Source: Anodontia alba
Lineage: Eukaryota > Mollusca > Bivalvia > Lucinida > Lucinidae
DNA: 64,000 nucleotides
NCBI GenBank assembly: GCA_964016985.1
Contig: OZ024825.1
Span: 43,828,523-43,892,522, forward strand
Direction of reading: 5' to 3'
In this document: positions 22,736 through 35,589 of the stretch, piece by piece
Numbering within the stretch: position 1 is the first letter of the stretch
How the letters are laid out: every line of letters begins with the position of its first letter
The notes under the pieces: model-generated
Seen by the model: only the letters and a program-made list of their open reading frames with translations
The model's database searches: none
What the model was told of the DNA's origin: nothing
Position numbers and translations under genes: made by a program

Positions 22736-23040
22736 CCATATTAATATAACGTTGCCTGAAATTGAGTTATTATTTGTTTCGACCAGTCTGTCGAAAGTGA
22801 TCCGCCGGCTAGATGTAGCCGTTATATCATTTTCGGTCAACCATTATGACAATCTAGACTGGTATCAGTTCATTGGAAAAAACAATAAATTTTTGTATCA
22901 AGATAATACACATCTATCAGATATTCACGACCAAAGAATCGGATTTAATCCCATGATGGGTCATATTTACAAAGTACTTACAATAAGTGGATTGAGGGGA
23001 ATGTACATACTGTCAAGACGACAATTGTCAAAATGGTAGT
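22736..23040. other. Unassigned DNA with an open frame of unknown meaning
   Basis: The frame open from 22,668 to 23,039 continues here with no recognisable domain. Coding status unsupported. Confidence 0.25.
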
Positions 23041-23290
23041 AAACTCACCACTAGTTTTTTTTTACTGACCATTCCTATGTAGCAGTTGTTTGTGAAGCTG
23101 GTGGTTTCATATGTAGCGTTTAATTTGTTTTTATCTGTTCCTTACCTCTCCTTCTTTGGATGCCTTATACCTGTATAACTTTGACCCTCTTAAACCCCAC
23201 TTTTATATGGTAAAACTGGGGTTTGCAGGGGTATACATCATTTTTTTTATGTGTTTCGTGATTGTTGCATTTTCTGGGTCTCTGCGCTTA
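23041..23290 (+). repeat. Penelope-like 3' end fragment, split
   Basis: Carries TTACTGACC, GGTGGTTTCATATGTAGCG and CTTCTTTGG before, and TTCGTGATTGTTGCATTTTCTGGG after, an inserted half family A element. Confidence 0.45.
23163..23254 (-). repeat. Family A half element (A5)
   Basis: Only the hairpin-bearing half without the palindrome. It matches 25,338-25,428 with a single difference over about 86 bp, including an unusual TTTTATGTGT junction. Confidence 0.65.
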
Positions 23291-23586
23291 ATGTATTTAT
23301 GCCTTTTTTCTGAAAAGAGGTATACTTTAAAAATGAAGGGTTTACTCCTCAAGGGAACAAATTATACCTATTAAAGACAGGGGAGTGGGGGCAATGGGTT
23401 AGGTGCGCAGGCCAACAAACAGGAAGTCACAAAAATTGTGTCTCTTGTAGAAAACTACAGAAAATGTAGAAAATGATCCAGTCCTTTGGACCATCTTTAC
23501 CCACGTATAGCAGCAGTGCGCATATCTCATGGGACTGATTCATTATGAAAATGTAGATTTGTAGATTTTATAACACCTGCATATAT

Positions 23587-23862
23587 CATCACGAAAACAA
23601 CCCTATATAATTTTGACCTCCTTAAACCCCAGTTTTATATAGTTAAATTGGGGTTTACAGGGGTATACAGTATTTTCTTATTTCTGCTCAAAAACAGATT
23701 GTGGGTTCTCGTTAGAACCGCCACGGCAAGGCGGGTCTAACGAGTACCCACAATCTATGTTTTAAGCAGAAATGTGAAAAAATATCAGAATTTTTATCTG
23801 AAAACTTTCAGTTTTTGGTAGTGAAATTTTCAATATATTTGAATAGGCGTGTTTTCGTAATG
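23587..23862 (-). repeat. Family A hairpin MITE (A6)
   Basis: Complete copy. The palindrome core reads GCCACGGCAAGGC, with several unpaired changes. Confidence 0.85.
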
Positions 23863-23897
23863 AAATCATCGGAAAGGCCATAATCACGTAGCACAGC

Positions 23898-24182
23898 CAT
23901 CTTGAAAACACACCTATATAGTTTTGACCCCCTTATTACCCAATTTTTATATAGCAAAACTGGGGTTTACAGGACTATACAATACATTACTTTACTTATT
24001 TCTGCTTAAAAAACATAGATTGTGGGTACTCGTTAGAACCGCCGCGCCGAGGCTGTTCTAACGAGTACCAACAATCTTTGTTTTGAGCAGAATTTGAAAA
24101 CTATCCGAATTTTTCATCTGTAAATTTTCATTTGTTGGTGGTAAAATTCTCAATATATTCAAAAAGGCGTGTTTTTGTAACT
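23898..24182 (-). repeat. Family A hairpin MITE (A7)
   Basis: Complete but more diverged copy in the same orientation as A6, only 35 bp away. Palindrome core GCCGCGCCGAGGC. Confidence 0.8.
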
Positions 24183-24494
24183 GCTTTTTTGAGACGCCGA
24201 AAGTAGAGAAATTAACTAACAATAACTAAACGAAGTGGCGTATTTACAATAACACACGTACCAACAACGAATGTCTGCAACAGTGGAACTGTCTTGAAAC
24301 ACCTGAAAATATCAAAATTTAACGTGTATTTCGAAATACCCAAGGGGCCAATATGCATTCCGCTGTTGTGTTGTTATAGTAAATATCCTGCATTTACCAA
24401 CAGCAGGATGTCAGTTCCGGATATAGGGACCAGTCGGATATATATGCAGGTAATTTTGGTATATGTGGTTTATCAACGGCTTGAATAAGTGGAG
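24183..24494. other. No recognised feature
   Basis: Short chance frames only. Confidence 0.45.
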
Positions 24495-25270
24495 GAATTA
24501 GACACGTACTCCATATTAAAACACCTATCCGATTGTGCATGGTTTAAAAGGAAGAGGGTTATGCTGCAGACTGCATGCCTACTTGTCAACCCAATCATTG
24601 TTGATGGCTATGCTTCACTCTTTAATTGCACGACGGCGGTTCGGGCCTCAGACTCGATGACGGCCTCTTCGTAACTTTAACCAGTGGGTTTGGGCTTGAC
24701 GATATGTCTTTGGTTTGGCCCGCCGTGGTTCAACTATTGGTTTTCATTTACTCTGGCATACAGTAGAATTAACAATGAGTACTCGTCTTTGTTTATTATA
24801 GTGACTAATTTGATTTTTATGTTTTCGCTTTGATGCATTGACTGAGGTTGGAGCCTTTATGCGAACCGAATTTTTATGTTTTTCTGTATTAAGAGTAGCA
24901 TCGGGACCCAGGGTGAAGTTAGCTAGCTGTAAAAGTGCTTTAAATCCCCCGGTGGTTTGCTCTACTGACCGTTCTAAGGCGGTGGTCTCGGTGTTAGTCT
25001 TACTCTTTGTTGCTTTGTGGTTTATTCTACGAGGCGATTTGTTGTATGTCTTTCCGTGTGTCATTTTGTTCTTGTGTTTTTCAGTCCTTTTAGTATTGCG
25101 ATTACCTCGCTTGGGGAAGAGAGAGCTAATCTTAGTGCTTTTCGTATGTTTATTCGGTCTGTGCTTGTTTAGATTTGTCGGTTTCTTCTTCCTCTTGGGG
25201 TCTGGGAAGGGCTGAGGTTTGTGATTGTGGCACTCCCTGGACTTTTCTTTTACCTTTTTTTCATACAACA
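24495..25270 (+). mobile_element. Penelope-like element, 5'-truncated copy
   Basis: Starts in the last coding part, visible as VNPIIVDGYASLFNCTT ending at the stop near 24,674. It then runs through the long 3' region to GTTTGTGATTGTGGCACTCC and a T-rich end. The same order and sequence occurs at 47,860-48,565. Long open frames on either strand (for example 24,838-25,215) are within this non-coding part. Confidence 0.7.
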
Positions 25271-25327
25271 TCCACAACTGGTATCCAGGGTTATGTTGAT
25301 GTTAAATAAATAAATAAATAAATTGAA

Positions 25328-25583
25328 CATCACGAAAACATACCTGTATAACTTTGACCCTCTTAAACCCCACTTTTATATGGTAAAACTGGGGTTTACA
25401 GGGGTATACATCATTTTTTTTATGTGTGCTCGTTGGAACCGCCTCGCCGAGGCGGTTCTAACGAGTATCCACAATCTACGTTTTGAGCAGAAATATTAAA
25501 AATATCAGATTTTTTTATCTGAAAACTTTCAGTTTTTGTTTGTGAAATTTTCAATATATTTGAATAGGCGTGTTTTCGCAATG
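25328..25583 (-). repeat. Family A hairpin MITE (A8), one arm shortened
   Basis: Both termini present, but the first palindrome arm lacks its outer ~35 bases, fused as TTTTATGTGTGCTCG. The rest of the palindrome (GCCTCGCCGAGGC) is perfect. (AAAT)n at 25,305-25,323 abuts it. Confidence 0.8.
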
Positions 25584-25989
25584 TGAAGGTATAACTGCTT
25601 AATAAGACAAGTGATTTGCTGGGGAATCCACATTTTGCTATCTCAAGCGACATGCAACGTCATCGAGGAAAGTTTGTTAGAGTTACAGGATCATGCATTT
25701 GAGCTTACATGAACGTGTGTGTGCCGGAGTACTATACACATATTATGCTCACGAAGATCATTAATTGTTATTATTTAAGCGAATTAACCTCTGAAGTATC
25801 TGGGCCATTTTTAAATCATTTTTTGTGAATATGTTCAAAGAAAATAGATCCTTCGAAAGCAAGGAACTCACCAATGAAACGAAAATAGACTCGATTTTAT
25901 TAAAGCCCCGCTTTGAAAAATTGGGGCTATACTGGATTTGCCATGTCCTTCCAAGATTCCGTAATTCCGTCATTCCGTCATTCAATGAC

Positions 25990-27485
25990 TGCAAATTTTG
26001 CTTAATAACTTTTATGTTAATGGTCCTACTTCAAAGAAACGTATACCAAACTTGATCTCTGAGGTAAGTAAGGTGTCGTCGCAGAATAGTGGCCAAGGGC
26101 CCATAACTCTTGGAGTTATGTCCCTTGGTAGGTTTTCAAAATTTAAAATGCAATTTGCTTAATAGCTTTTATTTTTGTTGTCCTACTTCAACGAAACTAA
26201 TACCACACTTGAACTTTGAGATAAGGAGGGTGTATTGGCATAATGGTGGCCAAGGGCCCATAACTCTTTGAGTTGTCCCTTGGTAGGTTTCAAAATTCGA
26301 AATGCAGTTTGCTTAATAACTTTTATGTTTGTGGTTCTTCTTCAATTAAAGTAATATCACACTTGCTCTCTGAGGTAGGAAAGGTGTAGTGGCAGAATGG
26401 TGGCCAAGGGCCCACAAATCTTGCAGTTATGACCTTCATAGTTTTCTAAATTTTGCCATTCTTGAAAATTATCATAACAGATTTCTGAGGAACCATGAAA
26501 GGTAGAAAGCTGAAAGTTTGTATAAACATGGACAATGACTGGATGTATAGTGTATACTGGAATAAGGTCAAGGGTCCATAGCTCTTGAAGTTATGTCCCT
26601 TGGTAGATTTTCAAAAAATTAAAATGCAATTTCTTTTATGTTTGTGGTCCTACTTTAATGAAACTTATACCTCACTTGGTCTCTAATGTAAGTGAGGTGT
26701 AGAGGCAGAATAGTGGCCATGGGCCCATAACTCTTGGAGTAATGTCCTTTCATAAGATTTCAAATTTTGCCATTCTTGAAAATTTTCGTAACAGATTTCT
26801 CAGGAATTTTTGAAAGCTAGAAAACCGGATTGGGGGCCAAGGGTCCATAACTCTTGGATTTATGTCCCTTTGTAGGTTTTCAATAACTTGTGTTTGTGGT
26901 CCTACTTCAATGAAAATTATACCACACTTGGTATCTAAGATAAGGAAGGTATAATGGCAGAATTGTGACCAAGGGCCCATAACTCTTGGAGTTATATCCC
27001 TTCATAAGTTTTTCAAATTTTGCCATTTTTTGAAAACAAATTTAACAGATTTCTAAGGAATTATGAAAACTAGACAGCTGAAAGCTCGTAACAACATGGA
27101 CAATGACTCGATGTATCTAGTATACAGGAATAGGGGCCAAGGGTTCATGACTCTTGGAGTTATGTCCCTTGGCAGGTTTTCAAAAATTAAAATGCATTTT
27201 GCTCAATAACTTTTATGTTTGTGGGCTTACTTCAATGGGGGCTTTGAAAAAGTGGTACATGTATGGACAGTGGGTTGATGTATCATGTATTCAGGAATCA
27301 TGGCCAAGGGCCCATAACTTATGGATTAAAATCCCTTTATAGGTTTTGGGATGCCATGTTACCATGCCCTATAGTGGTGTTGCCTGGTAAGGATGAATTC
27401 AAAATATTTGAACAGTATATGTATTTCTCCTCCGATAGAGCTGCAGCGGGGCTATAGTCAGATTGTCCGACAGCTCTAGTTGAGT
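25990..27485 (+). repeat. Family F5: tandem-repeat element with terminal hairpin
   Basis: About nine repeats of ~125-170 bp built around 'ggccaagggcccataactcttgg' and 'tttgtggtcctacttcaa'. It ends with inverted repeats AGAGCTG (27,437) and CAGCTCT (27,471) followed by AGT, so the terminus reads CTAG then T, the usual Helitron 3' end. Confidence 0.6.
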
Positions 27486-27954
27486 CTCTTCAAAAAGAGA
27501 ACTGTAACATGTAATGCTACTCACGCTCTCTCTAGCGACGGATTAAGCAGTACTTTATTTACTGAGCTTCTGAAAATGAGCTCAGTGACCCGAATGGCAA
27601 ACACTATAAACTGCACTAAAATGAAATATCTGGTACGTCCATTACATAAATCTGAAAACCAGCTGTAGAGAATATAAATATGTTCAGAGAGAATGGATTT
27701 GTCGGAAGCAAGGAATACATCTAAAAACCGAAACTAAGAGACTCAGTTTAATTGAGTCTGTTCTTTTGTAAAAGTTTCACAAGCAACGCGGCTGGTGAAC
27801 ACGTTTTGGGGTGGGAAAGTAATATTTATTTCAATTATTAAGATCAAGATGACTGTCGTGTCCATATAGAGTGAAAACTTATTAAAACCCAGAAAACTTC
27901 GATGCATTGGCGATCGTAGGTTTTTCGTTCAAATGCTGACTCTATAGTGCTCTA
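27486..27954. other. No recognised feature
   Basis: AT-rich DNA. 27,670-27,760 contains 'aatgaatt..gaaagcaaggaa' phrases shared with 25,825-25,880, probably flanking remnants of F5. Confidence 0.35.
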
Positions 27955-28121
27955 AATAGTTAACTAGTATTAGTGCACACTCTTTTGTCAGTTTTTTGGC
28001 AAAGTAATGTAACCCAATACTGGTTAACTGCTTAGAGGATTAAGTGTCCAGGAAAGGTGTGGTTAGGTAAACCGATCGGCTCGACATGATCCTAATTTGA
28101 CTGGGCCGTAAAAACCTCAGA
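27955..28121 (+). mobile_element. SINE 3' body, head missing
   Basis: Matches the SINE body at 9,396-9,710 in the other orientation (ATACTGGTTAAC, GTGGTTAGGTAAAC, GACTGGGCCGTAAAA). The tRNA-derived promoter part is absent, as in 5'-truncated copies. Confidence 0.7.
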
Positions 28122-28524
28122 AGAATCAACTTATTCAATCATATGAACAAAATGTACAACGTAAGGCCGAAGTATAATAGCCCTTCAGCTGCGGTCAAAG
28201 TTGCGTATCAAAACATGGCTGTAAATTTTCCTGGGGCTTCCCTACAAAGAGTGTAGTTTAAAGCCAATCCATCGTTATAATTAGTTGCATTGCAAAGGCA
28301 ACTATCAAAGAAAGGATATTTTATGCAAAAAATGGCATTAACAATTTTTCGGTGGAATTCTTCAAAACTGACCAACGGTTATGGTTACGCAAGGTTAATT
28401 TTATTTAGAAATTCTCTAAAAGCCTCCTCTAAAACCACTAACTAGAATCGATTTAATCCAAACATGGCATAAATGATCCTTTGTTAGCTCTTTTACCGAC
28501 TTGCTCGTTTTGTTTGTGTTGAGG
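28122..28524. other. No recognised feature
   Basis: Nothing supported on either strand. Confidence 0.45.
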
Positions 28525-28863
28525 CATTTAGATAACACGTCTATTTAAATATATTAAAACTTTCACCAACAAAAAATGTAAGTTTTCAGATAAAAAAAAA
28601 TCTGATATTTTTCACATTTCTGCTCAAAAAATTGATTGCACATAGGTTTGATGCAGCATATTGTTGCCAACATCAACCAAAACAAAAGTAATGTACGTGT
28701 ATTTGTATTACTATTTTATTTCTATAGAGGCGGCCCAAATTAGTACCCACATTCTATGTTTTAAGCAGAAATATAAAAAATAATGTACACCCCTGTAAAC
28801 CCCAGTTTTACTTTATAAAAAGGGTTTAAGGGGGTCAAAATTATAAAGGTATGTTTTCGTGGG
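28525..28863 (+). repeat. Family A MITE (A9) with foreign segment replacing a palindrome arm
   Basis: Both flanks and the right arm (TAGTACCCACATTCTATG) are recognisable. The left arm after 'tctgctcaaaa' is replaced by about 90 bp that match 19,938-20,030. The remaining right half, with its second hairpin, is intact. Confidence 0.75.
28638..28726 (+). repeat. Captured segment inside MITE A9
   Basis: Nearly identical to the reverse complement of 19,938-20,030 (ATAGGTTTGATGCAGCATAT; CAACATCAACCAAAACAAAA). It ends precisely at the residual palindrome sequence GAGGCGG. Confidence 0.7.
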
Positions 28864-28924
28864 TGGGAGATTTTGAGTAAATAAAATTGGTTTGAGCCTT
28901 CCAATAATGTTTCTACAGACTGTT

Positions 28925-29215
28925 TCTGGTTAGTCTGACTCTTTGTTGCTTTGTGGTTTATTCTACGAGGCGATTTGTTTTAAGTCTTGCCTTGTGTTAT
29001 TTTGTTCTTGTGTTTTTCAGTCCTTTTAGTATTGCGATTACCTCGCTTGGGGAAGAGAGAGAGCTAATCTTAGTGCTTTTCGTACGTTTGTTCGATTTGC
29101 GCTTGTTTGGTTTTGTCTGTTTCTTCTTCCTCTTGGTGTCAGGGAAATGCTGCGGCTTGTAATTGTGGCACTTCCTGGACTTTTCTCTTACCTTTTTTCT
29201 CTGTTGCAATTTTTC
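28925..29215 (+). repeat. Penelope-like 3' end fragment
   Basis: Corresponds to the last ~290 bp of the element at 47,150-48,565 (CTACGAGGCGATTTGTT, TTAGTATTGCGATTACCTC, GAGCTAATCTTAGTGC). Confidence 0.6.
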
Positions 29216-29924
29216 ATTAAACGCTGGTCGTTTCATATGTGACGTTTGCTTTGTAAGTGCTTGTGTTTAATATCCTTGGTAAAACCGGCTACATCCTTGC
29301 TTTTAAACGTCCGCTGGTTTAGCTGATTGTTGTGGCAATGATTTATTTCAAAATGTATCTACTTAGATATCTTTGAAACGAACTAGACATTAATGTTCTT
29401 AGAATATGTCTTTATCAATAGTTTCCTTTTATGTCACTTAGTGGTCCTCTGCTTAGATTTAATCGGTTAATATTTGTCATGATGAACAAATTTGTACATA
29501 GATACACATTGGGAAAACAATGATCAAATTTGGTAATAATGTTCCGCAGGTACTCTTTATAGTAAGTTTGTTATTATAGACGCCTACCGGATTAATACGT
29601 TGTCGAGACAATTGCTAGCCTTAAATTAATAAATATTGAAACATCTGTAATTAAACAATTGACGTGATATCAAGCGAACATGGGATTTATATTAGATTTC
29701 TGCGTCGCATTCAAAGTAATTGCTTTATGCTTATTGACGATTGTGGCTAGTGGTCATGGCAACTGAAATACTCTTGTACTAGAAATTATTGTTAAACCTC
29801 GTCTTTCATAATCCCCACAAAATAGAGCACTGCTCTGCTGTTTTGTGTTTTAGTGGTCAACTAATATTTAATGTTATCTGCTAGCTTGGTCCACAATACA
29901 ATAAGAAGCATTCCTCATGCATGT
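29216..29924. other. No recognised feature
   Basis: AT-rich DNA without identifiable repeats or coding signal. Confidence 0.45.
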
Positions 29925-31603
<1,679 letters not shown>

Positions 31604-31814
31604 ATTTTCTGACTATTTAAGTCAGGTGAACGAATCGTTATCCGAGGGACGCTTTTAATGTTATCAAAAATGTATTACTTTCATGTTGACGTCGGATTCG
31701 CAAGTTTTTTACCATTTGGCATAAACCCTAGCTTAAATTGCAAAGCGATGTACGTTCAAGGGATTTTTATCTTATGGCTGCGCTGAGCCAAAGCATGTCC
31801 CTCTATATTGCATG

Positions 31815-31990
31815 TGCTTGTAGCGAAGACTTAGGTTAGCCTGCGCATCCACGAAATTTGGTCAAAGTCTTCGCAGGGTACTATGTGGATAGGCAATCAT
31901 CCCATGCATCTTCAGGCGGACAGTGGAGCCTTTTATCAGCCTGCGCGCATCTGAGTTATAGTTAGGCACACATGCAATCTTGTAGGAAAT
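31815..31990. repeat. Family D partial copy
   Basis: Retains GCGAAGACTTAGGTTAGCCTGCGCATCC and later CAGCCTGCGCGCATCTGAG with GGCACACATG; the ends are eroded. Confidence 0.5.
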
Positions 31991-32057
31991 GTCGTGTCCC
32001 GGGTCAATTATGTATATGTATCCTGGAATTATAATGTACACTAAAGAAATACAAGTA

Positions 32058-32346
32058 CATCACGAAAACATGCCTGTATAATTTTGACCCCCCCCCCCCT
32101 CCCTTAAACCCCACTTTTATGTGGTAAAATTGGGGTTTATAGGAGTATGCATTATTTGTTTTTATTTCTGCTCAAAATCATAGATTGTGGGTAACCGTTA
32201 GAACCGCCTTGCCAAGGCGGTTTTAACGCGTACCCACAGTCTATGTTTTTAGCAGAAATATGAAGAATATCAGAACTTTTTATTTGAAAATTTTCACTTT
32301 TGGTGGTAAAACTTTCAGTATATTTGAATAGCATGCTTTCGTAATG
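32058..32346 (-). repeat. Family A hairpin MITE (A10) with compensatory palindrome change
   Basis: Complete copy with a C9-run at 32,090-32,098. The palindrome core reads GCCTTGCCAAGGC where most copies have GCCTCGCCGAGGC, so both sides of one pair changed together. Confidence 0.85.
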
Positions 32347-32604
32347 AGAAATATATGTTTAGGATTTATGGAATTACAGATCAAACTTTAAAAGCCAGGT
32401 TCAATTGAAAGTTTATTGCTCAGTTGCAGCTTACGTATACATCAAGAAGCATTCGTAAGCAATTTTCAAAAGAAAAATAACGTCAAGATTATCTGAAATT
32501 ACTAGCAACTATAGTCACACTTGAATTTGGATTAAATAAAACAACATAGTTCTAATACAAACACTGAATAGTGTATTTACCCTAGGTATTGGGTTAGGCA
32601 TACC
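32347..32604. other. No recognised feature
   Basis: AT-rich; nothing supported. Confidence 0.45.
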
Positions 32605-32669
32605 CGAGCAAACAGTGTCAAACCATACCAGATGCCAGCCGCGTATGATCAGGTTCTACAATGTTTGCC
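32605..32669. repeat. Family C palindrome
   Basis: GAGCAAACAGTGTCAAACC...ATGATCAGGTTCTACAATGTTTGCC. Confidence 0.5.
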
Positions 32670-33120
32670 ACTCATTCAGTAGTAGACAAATAGTGAAACA
32701 GCTAATAAGACATTAACTAGATCTAGATAATATATCGGATGTGAAATACAAATCAACCTACATTGAAAAGCAAACTGGTCATAAAGGGAACTTTGATTTT
32801 TATGTCAAAATAGTACAAACTTGATTTAAATAATATAACAGAGCTACAAATTTCTATCATACTCCCTTTTAAAATGAGGCGTTTAACAGAAACTTCTATA
32901 AAGAGAGCAGCGGCACTGACAAGACCTAAATACTATTAAGAACTTACAAAAGACAAGCATAGGCAAGTTTCACGAAGCCAGCAAGAACGTTAGTAAAGAC
33001 GCAAACATGTGACAACAGTGACAAGTTACAGAAAGTGTTGAAATAATAGTAAAAAGAAAAACAGTGAGTAACGAATGTCAATTATTCTTCTTTAAAATAA
33101 GAGATTTGACTCGAAAACTA

Positions 33121-33121
<1 letters not shown>
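32670..33121. other. No recognised feature
   Basis: A-rich DNA without coding signal. Confidence 0.45.

Positions 33122-33158
<37 letters not shown>
33122..33158. repeat. (AAT)n microsatellite
   Basis: About twelve AAT units. Confidence 0.95.
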
Positions 33159-33162
<4 letters not shown>

Positions 33163-33353
33163 CAAAACTTGTTTGTTAAATGAAGGTGGAAGGTATGTAG
33201 TATTTATTGATATATTTGAAAGCTACCCAATTTGCCGTTTCTCGGGCATAGCTAGTGGAAACAACAAACGCCTCTGGCGGGACAAAATAATAATTCAAAA
33301 CACGGTGTATTAGGGGTTTTTTTATGTAAAAACAGTTTGATTTGTCTGCACTG

Positions 33354-33625
33354 CATTCCGAATACATGCCTATTCAAATATACTGAGAATTTCACCAACA
33401 AAAAATGAAAATTTTCAGATTAAAAATTCTGATATTCTTCACATTTCAGCTCACAACATGGATTATGGGTACGCGTTAGAACGGCAAGGCGGTTCTAACG
33501 TGTATCCACAATCTATGTTTTTGAGCAGAAATAAGAAAATTATTGTATACACCTGTAAACCCCAGTTTTAGTATACAAACGTTGGGTTTTAGGGGGTCAA
33601 AATTATATAGGCATGTATTCGTAAC
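33354..33625 (+). repeat. Family A hairpin MITE (A11)
   Basis: Both termini present. The centre has lost about ten bases, reading GTTAGAACGGCAAGGCGGTTCTAAC, which still pairs as a shorter hairpin. Confidence 0.82.
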
Positions 33626-33928
33626 GTTTTCCAATTCAGCCTGCACAATTTATACGCGCCGAAAGTAAATCAAATCGGAGTGTTCAAATGGAACGATAAA
33701 AGCTCACAAAGTAAAGATAAAGGTGTACGTATGGTATGCAGGGTAAAACTTGTTGAGATCTTGCTTTAGGGCTACTGTACATTCGACATAAGATGATATT
33801 ACCTTTAAACCATTTATACTGAGTAGACTCTTCTATCTTAACTCTTTGGACAGGACGATTTCCAAAACAAGGGTTGTATGGTAAGATTTTTTTTATTATT
33901 ATATTTTGTAGAAATATATAAACTCAAA

Positions 33929-34030
33929 GCAAACAGTGTAGACTCTGATCAGACACCGTGCTCTGTGGCGTCTGATCTGGGTCTACACTGTTTGCATCAA
34001 GGCGTCTGATATGGGTCTATACGGTTTACC
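33929..34030. repeat. Family C palindrome plus an extra half arm
   Basis: Well preserved GCAAACAGTGTAGACTCTGA / TCTGGGTCTACACTGTTTGC, followed immediately by a second right arm (GGCGTCTGATATGGGTCTAT). Confidence 0.6.
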
Positions 34031-34157
34031 AATGCTCCTTTTTAGAGACGCCAGGTTTAAATGGATGGTTATTCGGACATCATAATCGTAACCGTTCAAG
34101 GGAATAGATTCTAAAAAGGAATATTGATTTATTGATTATCTGAAAGTATATTATAAT

Positions 34158-34438
34158 ATACACGAAACCACGCCTATATAATTTTGATCCCCTTAAACCC
34201 TACTTCTATACAGTAAAACTGGGGAATTACAGGGGAATACATTATTTTTCTTATTTTGCTAAAAACTAAGAATATGGGTTCCCATTAGAACCGTCCCGCC
34301 GAGGCGGTTCTAACGAGTACCCACAACCTATGTTTTGAGCATAAATATGTAAAATATCAGATTTTTTTTTATCCAAAAATTTGCCTTTTTTTGGTTGTAA
34401 AATTTTCAATATAGTTATTTAGGCGTGTTTGCGAAATG
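34158..34438 (-). repeat. Family A hairpin MITE (A12)
   Basis: Complete; palindrome core GTCCCGCCGAGGC with unpaired changes; terminal CACGAAACCACGCC. Confidence 0.82.
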
Positions 34439-34444
34439 ATGATC

Positions 34445-34720
34445 TTAAATATAAGGCAAATGGTGAAGGTACCCAGGAAATGCCACAATCACGAAGCATA
34501 TCCCACCCGAGGCACCAAAATAAGGGGAGATTAGGAATAAACAAAGAGAAAAAAAAAAAAAAAAAAAAAAAAAACAGAAAAAAACGCCACATACGAAACT
34601 ACAGACGCACAAACAAAAAGGAACTGCAATAGAGACACCGCCTTGAACGGTCAGTAGGAAAACTACTGGGGAGTTTAAACCAGGACATGAACTAGATAAG
34701 CCAAAGGCTTCCATTCAGAT
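34445..34720 (-). repeat. Penelope-like 3' end fragment
   Basis: Reverse complement of the GGTGCCTCGGG...CGTGATTGTGGCATTTCCTGGGT end, here with a poly-A tract (34,551-34,574) and CCGCCTTGAACGGTCAGTAG upstream in element sense. Confidence 0.5.
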
Positions 34721-35352
34721 CCTCTCTCACATTTTGTTTGTATAAACATGTACTTGTTATTTCTTAGTATGAATAAATATTGTTTAAACTAAACCAGTTT
34801 TACTTGCGCAAAACATGGTGAGGCTCCAGTTACAAATAAATGTTTGGTACGCTAACCGGCCCTCTACCTCATCTGTTAAACATCTCGAAACCATATCGAA
34901 ATTTTCATTCTGTTCACACGGAACGAAATCTGCTCATCGATTAAACTTGTCTCCTAAAACGAGTAAGAACTTACTACAAAGCATTTGATAATTTGCTACC
35001 GTAAAACTCTGTCTAATTTAAATTTCGATTAAAATGTTAACGAAATTTAAATTTTAAACTGCTCACACCCGTTAAATTTATTTGAAACTGCACTGGCAAT
35101 AATTTTGAAACCGAGCAGTATATGATTATGACAACAATTTTGGAAAGTTTACATGAAGCTCTAAAGTAAAAGAATCTGTCATTTAGTCCTACATGCAAGC
35201 AATGAAATAATCTGTTTATACACACATACATATGTAGAGAATCAATCTCAAATACCTTATTTACCCTTAGTATTCGGATAGATTGGCCTGCACAAGAGCA
35301 GACTTTATAGGAAATGCCATATTTATTCTTAGTATTCGGACAAACATACCTG
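34721..35352. other. No recognised feature
   Basis: AT-rich DNA with a chance minus-strand frame at 35,037-35,396. Confidence 0.4.
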
Positions 35353-35420
35353 AGCAAACAGTATAGAACCTGATCAGATGCCGCGTTCTGCGGCATCTGA
35401 TTAGGATCTGTGCTCTTTGC
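35353..35420. repeat. Family C palindrome with paired change
   Basis: GATCAGATGCCGCG pairs with CGGCATCTGAT; other copies have GACGC / GCGTC at the same place, so the substitution is matched on both arms. Confidence 0.6.
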
Positions 35421-35589
35421 CAGCTAGTATAATGGAATTGTTGAAATGTTAAAACAAGTATAGTAAGCACTTAAGGTGTCCGTATACCTTGTGTAAATAC
35501 GATACTAATGACAAAGATTCACAAGCAAAGGCCATTAAATTAAGACATGACCCTGGAGAAAAATCACAATAATCGAAACATTCATGATA

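Noticed and set aside
22668..23039. 123-codon open frame
   Set aside because: Its start is inside a Penelope-like 3' end and the remainder has no recognisable domain or homologous copy here.
24744..25277. 177-codon minus-strand and 125-codon plus-strand frames
   Set aside because: Both lie in the non-coding 3' region of a Penelope-like element, and similar frames recur in every copy of that region.
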